A stretch of 64,000 nucleotides of DNA from Haloarcula pelagica (GTDB lineage Archaea; Halobacteriota; Halobacteria; Halobacteriales; Haloarculaceae): the NCBI RefSeq assembly GCF_030127105.1, contig NZ_CP126161.1, positions 1,798,001 to 1,862,000 of the forward strand, given 5' to 3'. Below are positions 43,163-51,890 of the stretch, piece after piece (within the stretch, counting starts at the first letter, position 1; each line of letters starts with the position of its first letter). The notes under the pieces were generated by a model that was given only the letters and a program-made list of their open reading frames with translations, was not told the origin of the DNA and searched no databases. Both the position numbers and the translations under genes were made by a program.

Positions 43163-43942
43163 ATGAGCGACTTCGACAAGGAAGCCGAACGCGAGAAACT
43201 CCGCGAGAAGTTCGAGAAGGAGGACGAACAGCGCGAGGCGACCGAGCAGATGAGCGAACTCCTGTTGAAGGGGGCGACGATGACGAACGCCCACTGTAGC
43301 ACCTGTGGCGATCCGGTCTTTCGCTACGATGGCCAGGAGTTCTGTCCCACCTGCCAGAAACCGATCACACGGGAGAGCGGAGCGGACGACGGTGCCGACG
43401 ACGCCGACGGCGACCACATCGAGGTCGCGGACACCAGCGACGAGGCCCGCGTGCAGTTCGGCGGCAATCAGGCAGAAGGCGACCAGGCGGAAGCCGAGCA
43501 GTCGGCGGGAGCAACGCCGACAGACGGGTCGGCGGGAGCCGCCCCGGACGGGTCGGCCGACCCCGCCGAGAGCGCGGAGACGGCCGCGACTGCGCCGACC
43601 GAGCACGCGGTGCCGAGCGCGGACGACGGCGCACAGGCTGCTCCATCCGAAACTGGGGGACGAGCCGACCAGCAGTCGACTGTCGATACCCAGACTCCGG
43701 CCGCACGACCCCCGTCAACGAGCGGGAACGAGTCCCACGATCGCTCCCCCACTGTTTCCACTCGAACCGCCGGGCTTCCCGAGGAAGCCGCGACCGACCT
43801 GACGGAGGCGAAGAAACTCCTCGCCGAGACCGCCCACCAGTTCGCACAGCGCGCGGCCGACAGCCAGGACCCCCGTGACGCGCGGGAGCACCTCAAGGCG
43901 GCCCGCGAGGCCGCCGCGGCGCTGGACGCGACGAACTTCTGA
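43163..43942 (+). CDS. Sjogren/scleroderma autoantigen 1-like protein
   Basis: 259 residues. An N-terminal coiled coil (1-35) is followed by a zinc knuckle [23 protein letters not shown] (about 42-64), the autoantigen-1 signature, a disordered Ala/Asp/Pro linker (75-210), and a C-terminal helix pair ([20 protein letters not shown]). The human relative binds centromere and RNA factors; the archaeal role is unknown. Two origin-box-like sequences lie in the linker. Confidence 0.85.
   Translation: MSDFDKEAEREKLREKFEKEDEQREATEQMSELLLKGATMTNAHCSTCGDPVFRYDGQEFCPTCQKPITRESGADDGADDADGDHIEVADTSDEARVQFGGNQAEGDQAEAEQSAGATPTDGSAGAAPDGSADPAESAETAATAPTEHAVPSADDGAQAAPSETGGRADQQSTVDTQTPAARPPSTSGNESHDRSPTVSTRTAGLPEEAATDLTEAKKLLAETAHQFAQRAADSQDPRDAREHLKAAREAAAALDATNF
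43640..43661 (+). promoter_or_regulatory. ORB-like element in autoantigen-like gene (1)
   Basis: GCTCCATCCGAAACTGGGGG. Near-identical in its right half to the box beside orc1 (CCGAAACTGGGGG). Codons here (CCA TCC GAA ACT GGG GGA CGA) are rare in the genome. Confidence 0.5.
43744..43767 (-). promoter_or_regulatory. ORB-like element in autoantigen-like gene (2)
   Basis: Minus strand: GTTCGAGTGGAAACAGTGGG then GGAG. Inverted relative to the previous element, 82 bp away. Confidence 0.5.
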
Positions 43943-43987
43943 GAACGACCGGGACACGCGACGGCCGAGACGAAACGGGCGGTCCGG

Positions 43988-44557
43988 TCAGTAGTTGAGA
44001 TTCACCAGCCCGCCGTCCGAGGTGGCTTCTCCGGGCCGATCGGGGACCCCGTCGCCGCGGTGGCGGTCGACCCGATCCAGGAGGTCGTCGATCGTCGGCA
44101 CGTCCTGTGGATTGGGCCCGCCGTGGCGCGAGACGATCCGGAGTCGCTCGCCCTCACACTCGAACAACGCCACCCCCGGGAGCCGCGGGATCGTCCGCTG
44201 GAACGGCGCGAACGTCTCGAACTCCTCGGGCGCGCCGTCCTCGCTGACGATGTCAGTCGCGGGGTCCGCGAGCATCGGGAACGGGAGATCGTAGCGCCGA
44301 TGCCACAGCAGCGCACGCTCCCTGATGTCCGGTAACACCGGGACGACGGCGACCCCGCGAGCGGCGAACTCCTCGTACCGGTCGGCCAGGTTCCGGACGA
44401 GTTCCCGACACAGCGGGCAGTAGTGGTTTCGCAACAGTACCGCGAGTACGTAGTCGTGATCGGCCGCCAGATCACTGGACGCGAGCGCCTCGCTGCCGGC
44501 GCCGATGTTGTGGAGTTCGAACTCGAAATATCGCTTCTCGGAGTGCGACTGTGTCAC
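43988..44557 (-). CDS. Peroxiredoxin-like redoxin
   Basis: 189-residue thioredoxin-fold protein with LRNHYCPLCRELVRNLADRY, the CxxC of AhpC/TSA-type redoxins, then VVPVLPDIRERALLWHRRYD and PFPMLADPATDIV. Likely reduces peroxides or disulfides. GTG at 44557 is chosen; an upstream TTG is unlikely. Confidence 0.82.
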   Translation of the reverse strand: MTQSHSEKRYFEFELHNIGAGSEALASSDLAADHDYVLAVLLRNHYCPLCRELVRNLADRYEEFAARGVAVVPVLPDIRERALLWHRRYDLPFPMLADPATDIVSEDGAPEEFETFAPFQRTIPRLPGVALFECEGERLRIVSRHGGPNPQDVPTIDDLLDRVDRHRGDGVPDRPGEATSDGGLVNLNY

Positions 44558-44722
44558 GTCAGTTCCCCCCAATCGTTCTATATCGTCCCCTGATATGAAC
44601 GTTTTCGTCGGGCTGCCAGACCCGGCTCACGGGCCGTCACCGCGCTCGATGGCCGAAAACGCGGCCGACGCCGGAACTGTCTGATCGCCGGTGTGAACCG
44701 ACGAGTCGCTGCCAGCCGTGGC

Positions 44723-47197
44723 TCACTCCCCGCGGTAGTCGCTGCCGACGACCTCTCTGATCCGTTCGGCGGTCACGGACCCGACGCCGTCGACGGCCTG
44801 GAGCGCCGCCTCGTCGGCGGTCATGACGGCCTCGACGCTCCCGAAGTGCGCGAGCAGCGAGCGGGCGGTGACGGGACCGACCTCGCCGATCGCGGCGACG
44901 ACGTACTCCTGTTGCTCGGGCAGTGTTCGGGACTGTTTCTCGCCGTGGACGCTGACCTCGCGGTCGGCGTCTTCCTGCTCGCGCTGGGCGATCGTTTCGA
45001 GCAGGTCCGCCGTCTCGTCTTCGTCTGCTGTCTGGAGGACGCTCGCGCCGAAGTCGACCGACAGCGACGAGAGCGCGCCCTGGATCGCCTTCCGGTGGAC
45101 GTTCCGGGCGCCGTAGAGGTCGCCGCCCTCGATGACGACGACCGGCCGGGCGTAGTGGCGGGTGGCGTCGCCGACCTGCTCGAACATCGACCGGTCGCCG
45201 CCGGTCAGGGTGTCCAGGAAGTCCGAGACGGTCTTGCGCTCGACGACGACCCGGTCCGAGAGGACGTAGTCGCCGACTGCGAGCGTCTCCAGTCGTGTCT
45301 CGATGCCCTCGCGGGTCGAGAGGTCCCGGGCGATCGTCGCGTCGAGTTCCCGCTGGTCGGCGACGATCTCGACTACCTCCTCGTCGCCGTCGGCGGTGGC
45401 GACGGTCCCCTCGCGCTCCGCACCGTCGTCGCTGGTGGCGTCCACGTCCGCGGAGCCGTCGGGGTCGGTCTCGCCGGCGAAGGCGTCCAGCCCGGCCTGG
45501 CCGTCGCTCCCCGTTTCGGCTGGAGCGGCCGCGTTCGACCCGGCGGCGGCCTCCCCCCCACCGGTTCCACTCGACCCGCCGGCGTCGCTCCCGGCCGAGT
45601 CGTTCTCGACGCCCTCGTACTCGTCGAGGCCGGTCTGGTCGAGTTCGGCTTCGAGGTCGCCCGCGACGCTCTTTAGATTCTGGAGCTCCTGTTGCATCCG
45701 CTTCTGGTCGTTGCGGGCCTTCCAGAAGTACGCCTCGTCGCGAGTGTCCTCGGCCAGCAGGACGACCACCCGGCCCTCGGCCTGGCGGCCGGTCCGGCCC
45801 TTGCGCTGGATCGCCCGGATCGCCGTCGGCACCGGTTCGTAGAACAGGACGAGGTCGACCTCGGGCACGTCCAGCCCCTCCTCGGCGACGGAGGTCGAGA
45901 CGAGCACCTCGAACTCGCCGGCCCGGAACCGGTCTAAGGTCTCCTGTTGCTGGGTCTGTGTCATCCCCTCGCTGCCGTCGGTGTCGCTCTGCCCGACGAA
46001 CTTCTCGGTCTCGAAGTGGTCCGAGAGGAAGTCCACGAGCGTCTCGGCGGTGTCCCGGGACTCCGTGAAGACGATGACGCGCTCGCCGTTCTCGATACCC
46101 AGCGTCTCCGCGAGCAACATCCGGGTCCGGCGGAACTTCGGGTGGAGGTCGTCGTACTCGCGGGCCTTCCGGATCGCCTCGCGGATCTTGGGCTCGCTGA
46201 CGAGTCGCTGGTCTGCCTTCGAGGCGCCCGACGAGCGGGCGGCCTCTTTCAGCCGCTCGAAGTACCGCCGCAGGGACTCGACGCTCTGGGTCTCGATGTA
46301 GGTGACCGCGGTGCGGAGCTTCCGGATCTCGGCGAGCAGGCTCATCCCCTGGTACCCCTCGCTCTGGTCGTTGTCCATCAACTGCCGTAGCTCGGCTTGC
46401 ATCCCCTGGATCTCCCGCTCGGAGAGGTCCGGCGAGGACTTGTTCGTGACACCCAGTTCCTTCAGCTGTTCGAGCCGGTCGGCAACGACCTCGTTGATCG
46501 CGTCCCGGATCTCGACGACCACCTCCGGCAGTTCGATCCGCTTCCACTCGACGCTGGTGTCGTGGGTGTAGTCGGCCACGTCGGCGTCGTCCTCGGTCAT
46601 CACCGCCACCTCCGAGAGCCCGAGGTTCTCACACACTTCGAGGATCGCCTCCTCGTCGTCGCCCGGGGAGGCGGACATCCCGGTCACCAGCGGGTCGTCG
46701 GCGTCGGCGTGGTAGCGCTCGGCGATGTAGTTGTACGCGTAGTCGCCGGTGGCGCGGTGACACTCGTCGAAGGTGCAGTGGGTCACGTTCGAGAGGGAGA
46801 TCCGGTTCCCGACCAGATCGTTCTCGACGACCTGGGGCGTCGCGATGACGATGCGAGCGTCGTCCCAGAGGGCTGCCCGGTTGTCGGGGCTGACCTCGCC
46901 GGTGAAGACGACGATCTCGTCGTCGGGGACGGTCAGGGCCTCGCGGTAGAACTCGGCGTGTTGCTGGACGAGCGGCTTGGTCGGCGCGAGCATCAGCGAG
47001 GTCCCACCGACAGCGTGGAGCCGCTGGGCCGTGACGAGCAGCGAGACGGTCGTCTTCCCGAGGCCGGTCGGGAGACAGACCAGCGTGTGGGTCGAGCCGG
47101 CGGTGTCGGCCAACTCGACCTGGTACCGACGGTTCTCCAGGAACTCCGGGGTCACCATCGGCCGGTCGAGGTACTCCCCGCCTTCGACGGTCGCCAT
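44723..47197 (-). CDS. hef: Hef helicase-nuclease
   Basis: 824 residues. N-terminal SF2 helicase: LPTGLGKTTVS (Walker A), FDECHRATGD (DECH), MSASPG, and GRTGRQAEGRV (VI). A disordered linker (about 525-600) leads to an ERCC4/XPF nuclease with VVVERKTVSDFLDTL, then tandem helix-hairpin-helix (VGPVTARSLLAHFGS, VDGVGSVTAERIREV). It processes stalled forks and is important for Haloferax growth when Hjc is absent. Last gene after CBS-glyS-dolichol kinase on the same strand; its own promoter is possible. Confidence 0.94.
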   Translation of the reverse strand: MATVEGGEYLDRPMVTPEFLENRRYQVELADTAGSTHTLVCLPTGLGKTTVSLLVTAQRLHAVGGTSLMLAPTKPLVQQHAEFYREALTVPDDEIVVFTGEVSPDNRAALWDDARIVIATPQVVENDLVGNRISLSNVTHCTFDECHRATGDYAYNYIAERYHADADDPLVTGMSASPGDDEEAILEVCENLGLSEVAVMTEDDADVADYTHDTSVEWKRIELPEVVVEIRDAINEVVADRLEQLKELGVTNKSSPDLSEREIQGMQAELRQLMDNDQSEGYQGMSLLAEIRKLRTAVTYIETQSVESLRRYFERLKEAARSSGASKADQRLVSEPKIREAIRKAREYDDLHPKFRRTRMLLAETLGIENGERVIVFTESRDTAETLVDFLSDHFETEKFVGQSDTDGSEGMTQTQQQETLDRFRAGEFEVLVSTSVAEEGLDVPEVDLVLFYEPVPTAIRAIQRKGRTGRQAEGRVVVLLAEDTRDEAYFWKARNDQKRMQQELQNLKSVAGDLEAELDQTGLDEYEGVENDSAGSDAGGSSGTGGGEAAAGSNAAAPAETGSDGQAGLDAFAGETDPDGSADVDATSDDGAEREGTVATADGDEEVVEIVADQRELDATIARDLSTREGIETRLETLAVGDYVLSDRVVVERKTVSDFLDTLTGGDRSMFEQVGDATRHYARPVVVIEGGDLYGARNVHRKAIQGALSSLSVDFGASVLQTADEDETADLLETIAQREQEDADREVSVHGEKQSRTLPEQQEYVVAAIGEVGPVTARSLLAHFGSVEAVMTADEAALQAVDGVGSVTAERIREVVGSDYRGE
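45549..45572 (-). promoter_or_regulatory. ORB-like element in hef linker
   Basis: Minus strand: GTCGAGTGGAACCGGTGGGG then GGAG; closely like the element at 43744-43767. It encodes Ser-Ser-Gly-Thr-Gly-Gly-Gly between helicase and nuclease. Confidence 0.4.
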
Positions 47198-47271
47198 TTG
47201 TACCGAGTTGTCCCCGGTCGTGGTTAAGGGTTCAGGTACCACGGTGAAAGTGAACCGGCCGAGGGGAGCGG

Positions 47272-47862
47272 CTACACCGGCAGCACGGTCACGCCGACCC
47301 ACATCGCGGCCGCACCCAGCACCGGGATCGAGAAGTTGTCGTCGACGACGTAGCCGGCGATCGTGGGTTTGACCCCGTCCGCGAAGGTAGCGGCGGCTCC
47401 GCCCAGCACCGCCGCGACCGTCGGGACGAACGGCGCGGCGAGCAGCGTACAGACGCCGAACATCACCAGGAGCACCCACCCCTGTTTGACCGCGCTGGCG
47501 CTCGCAGAACCGAGCAGTCCGCTGATCGGGTCCCCGATCGCGAGCATCAGCATCGCCGGCACCGCGACGGCGGTCGTCATCCCGGCGATCCCGACCGCGA
47601 ACGCGACCAGGGCCATCCCGACGATGTACAGCGCGTACCCGGCCGGGTTGTCCTGTTCGTACTCCCGGGTGAGCCGATCGTAGATCGCCCAGTCGAGCCC
47701 CACGGAGAGGCGCAGGTACTCCAGGACGACCACCACGACCAGACACAGCGCCAGGAACCCCTGGACGACCCCCCAGGTCACGATGTCGGGGACTGCCAGG
47801 TGACAGAGCGGGACCGCAGACCCGGTGACGTGGACCAGGCGTCTGGCGACCTCGTCGGCCAT
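47272..47862 (-). CDS. Dolichol kinase-like membrane protein
   Basis: 196 residues with about six membrane helices. Motifs IGDPISGLLGSASASAVKQ and FADGVKPTIAGYVVDDNFSI-PV match the CTP-dependent dolichol/phytol kinase superfamily. In haloarchaea such an enzyme would phosphorylate dolichol, the carrier for N-glycosylation, or a related isoprenoid. One base after glyS, so in the glyS operon. Confidence 0.85.
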   Translation of the reverse strand: MADEVARRLVHVTGSAVPLCHLAVPDIVTWGVVQGFLALCLVVVVVLEYLRLSVGLDWAIYDRLTREYEQDNPAGYALYIVGMALVAFAVGIAGMTTAVAVPAMLMLAIGDPISGLLGSASASAVKQGWVLLVMFGVCTLLAAPFVPTVAAVLGGAAATFADGVKPTIAGYVVDDNFSIPVLGAAAMWVGVTVLPV

Positions 47863-47863
47863 C

Positions 47864-49600
47864 TTACAGGGTGTCGAAGGTCGTCTCGCCCTCGCTGAGG
47901 GCGACGAGGTGGTCCGTCAGCTCCTCGATCGGGACGCGTCTCTGCTCGGTCGTGTCCCGCTCCCGAAGTGTGACACTCCCCTCCTCTTTGGACTCGTAGT
48001 CGACGGTCACACAGTAGGGGGTCCCGATCTCGTCCTGCCGGCGGTAGCGCCGGCCGATCGCGCCCGAGTCGTCGTAGGTGACCGACAGCCCCGCACCGCG
48101 GAGGTCGCCCGCGATCTCGTGGGCCAGTTCGTCCAGCCCGTCCTTGTCCATCAGCGGGAAGACGCCGACGGTCGTCGGGGCCTGCTCGGCCGGCAGATCG
48201 AGGTAGGTCCGCTCCTCGCCGTCGACCTCGTCCGTGCTGTAGGCGTGAGCCAGCACCGTGTAGACCAGGCGGCCGACGCCGAAGGAAGGCTCGACGACGT
48301 GCGGGCGGACGTGTTCGCCGCTCTCGGTGATCTCCTCGACGCTGAACCCGGTCTGCTCGACCGGCACCGTGACCGAGTCGCCGTCGACTTCGACCGTCAC
48401 TTCGTCGCCGTCGAAGGCGTCGGGGTCACGCTCGGCCAGCGCTTCGAGGGCGTCCGCGACCTCTTGGGCGGCGCCGCCGAACTCCGGCCCGAGGTAGCTC
48501 ATGTCCGGGTCGACCGTCGGCCGTTCGACGGTCACGGGCTCGTCGTACTGCTTGAAGACGGTGTAGTCCTCGCCGGAGTGGTCGGCGTGTTTCGTGAGGT
48601 CGTAGTCGCCCCGGTAGGCGAAACCGGTGATCTCGATCCAGTCGCCGTCGATCTCGGCCTCGGCGTCCCAGCAATCGGAGGCGTAGTGGGCCAGTTCGCC
48701 CGGCAGGTGCTGGCGGAAGCGGAAGCGATCCATGTCGACGCCGATGCGCTCGTACCAGCCCTTGGCGACGCCCAGGTAGTAGGCGACCCAGTCGCTCGCG
48801 ATGACGCCCTCGTCGACCGCCTCGCGGACGGTCAACTGCTGTTGGCCGCCGTCCTCGGCCTGTTGGGCCTCGCCCGAGTACAGCGGCAGTTCCACGTCCG
48901 CGACCGCCGACAGCGGCGGCTCGTCCTCCTCCGGGTCGACGAAGTGTTCCAGTTCGGCCTGCGTGAACTCGCGTACGCGAACGAGGGACTTCCGCGGGGA
49001 GATCTCGTTGCGGTAGGCCTTGCCGATCTGGGCGACGCCGAAGGGCAGTTGATTGCGGGCGTACTCCGAGAGCTGCGGGAACTCGACGAAGATGCCCTGG
49101 GCGGTCTCGGGCCGCAGGTAGCCCGGCGAGGAGCTCCCGGGACCGATGTTCGTCTCGAACATGAGGTTGAAGTTCTCGACGGGTTCGCCGGCCAGGGGGG
49201 CGCCACAGGAGGGACACTCGATGTCGTGGTCGGCGATGAGCTCCATCACCTCCTCGTTGGGGAGCGATTCGGCCTCCTCGATGTCGGTGGCGTCCTCGAC
49301 GACGTGGTCGGCCCGGTGGGTCGCACCGCAGTCGGCGCACTCGATGATCATGTCGTCGAAGCCGTCGAGGTGGCCCGAGGCCTCGAAGACGGGTTCGGGC
49401 ATGATGTCGGGGGCCGAGATCTCCTGGTGGCCCTCGCGGACGACGAACCGGTCGCGCCAGGCGTCCTCGATGTTGTCTTTCAGCGCGGCGCCCTGTGGCC
49501 CGTAGGTCCAGAAGCCGGCGGCGCCGCCGTAGGACCCGGCGGCGGGGAAGTAAAAGCCCCGACGCTTGGCCAGTTCGGTCAGGCGCTCGCCCTCGTTCAT
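47864..49600 (-). CDS. glyS: Glycyl-tRNA synthetase
   Basis: 578-residue class II dimeric-type enzyme charging tRNA-Gly. Motifs: YGPQGAALKDNIEDAWRDRF, zinc pairs CADCGATHRADH and CPSCGAPLAGEP, motif 2 RNEISPRKSLVRVREFTQAE, motif 3 FGVGRLVYTVLAHAY, and a C-terminal anticodon-binding domain (TVGVFPLMDKDGL on). The ATG overlaps the CBS gene stop (ATGA), so the two are translated together. Confidence 0.95.
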   Translation of the reverse strand: MNEGERLTELAKRRGFYFPAAGSYGGAAGFWTYGPQGAALKDNIEDAWRDRFVVREGHQEISAPDIMPEPVFEASGHLDGFDDMIIECADCGATHRADHVVEDATDIEEAESLPNEEVMELIADHDIECPSCGAPLAGEPVENFNLMFETNIGPGSSSPGYLRPETAQGIFVEFPQLSEYARNQLPFGVAQIGKAYRNEISPRKSLVRVREFTQAELEHFVDPEEDEPPLSAVADVELPLYSGEAQQAEDGGQQQLTVREAVDEGVIASDWVAYYLGVAKGWYERIGVDMDRFRFRQHLPGELAHYASDCWDAEAEIDGDWIEITGFAYRGDYDLTKHADHSGEDYTVFKQYDEPVTVERPTVDPDMSYLGPEFGGAAQEVADALEALAERDPDAFDGDEVTVEVDGDSVTVPVEQTGFSVEEITESGEHVRPHVVEPSFGVGRLVYTVLAHAYSTDEVDGEERTYLDLPAEQAPTTVGVFPLMDKDGLDELAHEIAGDLRGAGLSVTYDDSGAIGRRYRRQDEIGTPYCVTVDYESKEEGSVTLRERDTTEQRRVPIEELTDHLVALSEGETTFDTL

Positions 49601-50442
49601 AGGCCCTCCAGGAGGTCTACGTCCCGGACGATGCCCGCGAGCTGGTCGCCGGCGACCAGCGGGATCTGTTCGATGTCGTGCTCGATCATCAGTTGCGCGG
49701 CTTCCTCGGCGGTGCGGCGCTTGCTGACCGTGACCACGTCGTCGGTCATGAACTCCCCGACGGGCTCGGCCGGGATCTCGACGTTCCGGGTGGGCATGTA
49801 GCGGCCGCCGACGGCCTTGATCCCCTCCCAGGCCCACTCGTCGTCCTGGCCGGCGATGGAGTCGCCGGTGTCGTCCTCGCCCTCGACGACGCGGGCGACC
49901 TCGATGATGTCGACCTCGGTGAGCATCCCGGTCATGTCGCCGTGGTCGTCGAGGACGACGGCGTAGGGGACCTCGGCGTAGGAGAGTTCCCGCTCGGCGA
50001 CTGTCAGCGGCGTCTCGACGTAGACGCTGTTGACATCCGACCGGGCAAGGTCGCCGACGCTCGCGCTCCCGTCGACATCCCCGTTGGCGATGGCGCGGAT
50101 GACATCGGTCATCGTGACGATGCCGTCGAGGCCGTCACCGACGACGGGGACGCGACGCTCGCCCTCTTCGAGCATCAGCCGGGCGACCGCTTCGAGGGTG
50201 GCGTCGGCGGTGGTCGTCGGGACCTCCTCGACGAGCATCGCGAGCTGGTCTTCGTCTGGCCGGTCGATGAGCGCCTCCCGGGTGACGAGCCCACGGAACT
50301 CCTCGCCGTCGTCGGTCGATTTGATGACCGGGACGGAGGAAAAGCCCCGGTCCTGGAGGTACTCGAGGACATCGTCACGGGTGCCCGGAATCTCTACCGT
50401 GACGACCTCCGAGCGCGGCGTCATCGCGTCTGCAACGTTCAT
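49597..50442 (-). CDS. Protein with four CBS domains
   Basis: 281 residues made of four CBS motifs (about 1-60, 65-125, 130-185, 218-280), e.g. VADAMTPRSEVVTVEIPGTR and GEFMTDDVVTVSKRRTAEEA. CBS pairs bind adenosine nucleotides as energy or SAM sensors. First gene of the glyS operon, so it may sense nucleotide supply. Start at 50442 (MNVADAMTP). Confidence 0.9.
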   Translation of the reverse strand: MNVADAMTPRSEVVTVEIPGTRDDVLEYLQDRGFSSVPVIKSTDDGEEFRGLVTREALIDRPDEDQLAMLVEEVPTTTADATLEAVARLMLEEGERRVPVVGDGLDGIVTMTDVIRAIANGDVDGSASVGDLARSDVNSVYVETPLTVAERELSYAEVPYAVVLDDHGDMTGMLTEVDIIEVARVVEGEDDTGDSIAGQDDEWAWEGIKAVGGRYMPTRNVEIPAEPVGEFMTDDVVTVSKRRTAEEAAQLMIEHDIEQIPLVAGDQLAGIVRDVDLLEGL

Positions 50443-50572
50443 ACTGCCAGAACCTCCTGCCCGCATCTACTAAGTCCTTAACATCCGCCGGTTTTCGCCG
50501 CTGTGGCCGGCTGGGACCACTCTCAGAACCCCTGCTGACCGGCGCGAGCGGTCACCGCTGTCTCTCACGCTC

Positions 50573-50597
50573 CTGACAGATGGCAGACATGTGTCAG
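50573..50597. repeat. Inverted repeat in divergent region
   Basis: CTGACA and TGTCAG flank 13 bases between the CBS/glyS operon and the small gene at 50675. Candidate operator; weak evidence. Confidence 0.3.
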
Positions 50598-50644
50598 ACA
50601 GAGAGACGACACGCACGCCACCCCCGTCTATCGATTCCGCTACG

Positions 50645-50652
50645 TTTATATA
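50645..50652 (+). promoter_or_regulatory. TATA box of small gene at 50675
   Basis: TTTATATA about 26 bases before the ATG at 50675; strong match and ideal spacing for a leaderless gene. Confidence 0.65.
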
Positions 50653-50674
50653 CAAGTGCTACATATTGTCATGC

Positions 50675-50842
50675 ATGGAGCCGGACACGGTCGCCCCAGT
50701 GGAGGTTGCTGAGGACGCAGAAGTCATGGCTTCCGTCGAGGAAGACACGACCGACACGCTCGTCATCGCGGACATCTCGCAAGACGACGCCTATCTGACA
50801 CTCCCACTGGTAGACGCCGCGTCCCTTCCCGAGTGGCGATAA
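50675..50842 (+). CDS. Small acidic haloarchaeal protein
   Basis: 55 residues: MEPDTVAPVEVAEDAEVMAS, then TDTLVIADISQDDAYLTLPL. Acidic with a probable beta hairpin at the end (LVIADISQDDAYLTL). The excellent TATA spacing supports expression. A DUF7556-like small protein as I recall; function unknown. Confidence 0.65.
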   Translation: MEPDTVAPVEVAEDAEVMASVEEDTTDTLVIADISQDDAYLTLPLVDAASLPEWR

Positions 50843-50896
50843 CTCGGGTCGCATCACTCGTTCCGATCGGTTCTTCGACACGGTACCCGACAGCGG

Positions 50897-51757
50897 TCAG
50901 TGGGTCTGGACCCACAGTCGACCCATCTTCGTCAGTCGGGTCTCGTAGCTCCCGCCGACATCGACCCGCCGGAGGAACCCCTTCGCTTCGAGCTGGCGGA
51001 CGTTGTACTGGACCTTGCTCCGCAGGGACTCGTCGGCCTCCTCGCCCCGGCGGGCGGCCAGTTCCCGGGCGAGCGCCGAGGTAGAGTTCGTCGGCCCGCG
51101 TTCGCCGAGCACTTCCACCAGTTCCCGCTCGAAGGCGCGGAGTTCGGCCAGCGGGGCCGCGGGCAACTCGACGTAGCGCTGGCCGTCTATCTCGCGGGCG
51201 CCGGTGGTGATCCCTCGTTCCCGAACCGTCTCTAAGAGGGCCTCGATCTCGGCGATGCGCTCGTCGGCGTCGCCACCTTCCCTGAGGAAGGACAGTTCGG
51301 CCTCCAGTTCACGCAGGAGACTGGTCGTCAGGTACGCTTCGGGCGGAACGTAGTAGACGTGAAGCTGATCGCGCAACTCGGGACGTTCGTTGACCAGCGT
51401 GTTCGCCGCCGTCGCGAAGCCAAAGGAGACCGTGCGGGGCATCGAAGAGATGTTGATCCAGACCTCGCTCTCGGGCACTCGCTCCCGGATCGCCCGGTAG
51501 GCGGTCTTGTAGGCGTTCTCGTAGTCGTGGACGCTGTCGATGAAGGCCGTCTCCACGTCGGCGCCCAGCACTCGCTCGAAGGTGTACTCCAATCGGTGGA
51601 ACATCCGCTCTGCGAGGTCGGCGACCTCCCGGTCGTCGCTGTGCCGGCGCGCCCGGTAGAGGACTACGGCGTCGGCCGCCAGCTCGCCCTGGGTGATGGG
51701 CAAAAACAGTCGCTCGACATCGATACCGACCGGGATCAGGTGGACCGTCTCGCTCAC
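50897..51757 (-). CDS. CARF-like HTH regulator, HFX_2341/DUF6293 family
   Basis: 286 residues. The N-terminal part (1-130; VHLIPVGIDVERLFLPITQG, EVWINISSMPRTVSFGFATA) is a Rossmann-like sensor of the CARF kind, where the Gly/Ser loop would bind a nucleotide ligand. A helical linker (135-185) is followed by a winged helix (about 215-285; QYNVRQLEAKGFLRRVDVGG). GTG start at 51757. Likely a ligand-responsive transcription factor; no CRISPR genes are in the window. Divergent from the HD gene. Confidence 0.85.
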   Translation of the reverse strand: MSETVHLIPVGIDVERLFLPITQGELAADAVVLYRARRHSDDREVADLAERMFHRLEYTFERVLGADVETAFIDSVHDYENAYKTAYRAIRERVPESEVWINISSMPRTVSFGFATAANTLVNERPELRDQLHVYYVPPEAYLTTSLLRELEAELSFLREGGDADERIAEIEALLETVRERGITTGAREIDGQRYVELPAAPLAELRAFERELVEVLGERGPTNSTSALARELAARRGEEADESLRSKVQYNVRQLEAKGFLRRVDVGGSYETRLTKMGRLWVQTH

Positions 51758-51890
51758 TGGCCCAGTCCTGTCGCGCCGCCGTGAAAGCGTTTCCCCATCA
51801 CCGGGAGGTGACCGATTGCGTGCAAACAACTTTGCACACAAATGCGTAACGGTCCACAAATTTTAACCAGAATCGGACCGACCAACGGGT

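Noticed and set aside
44637..46547. 636-codon minus-strand frame under hef
   Set aside because: Arg/Gly-rich shadow in another frame of hef; all helicase and nuclease motifs are in the hef frame.
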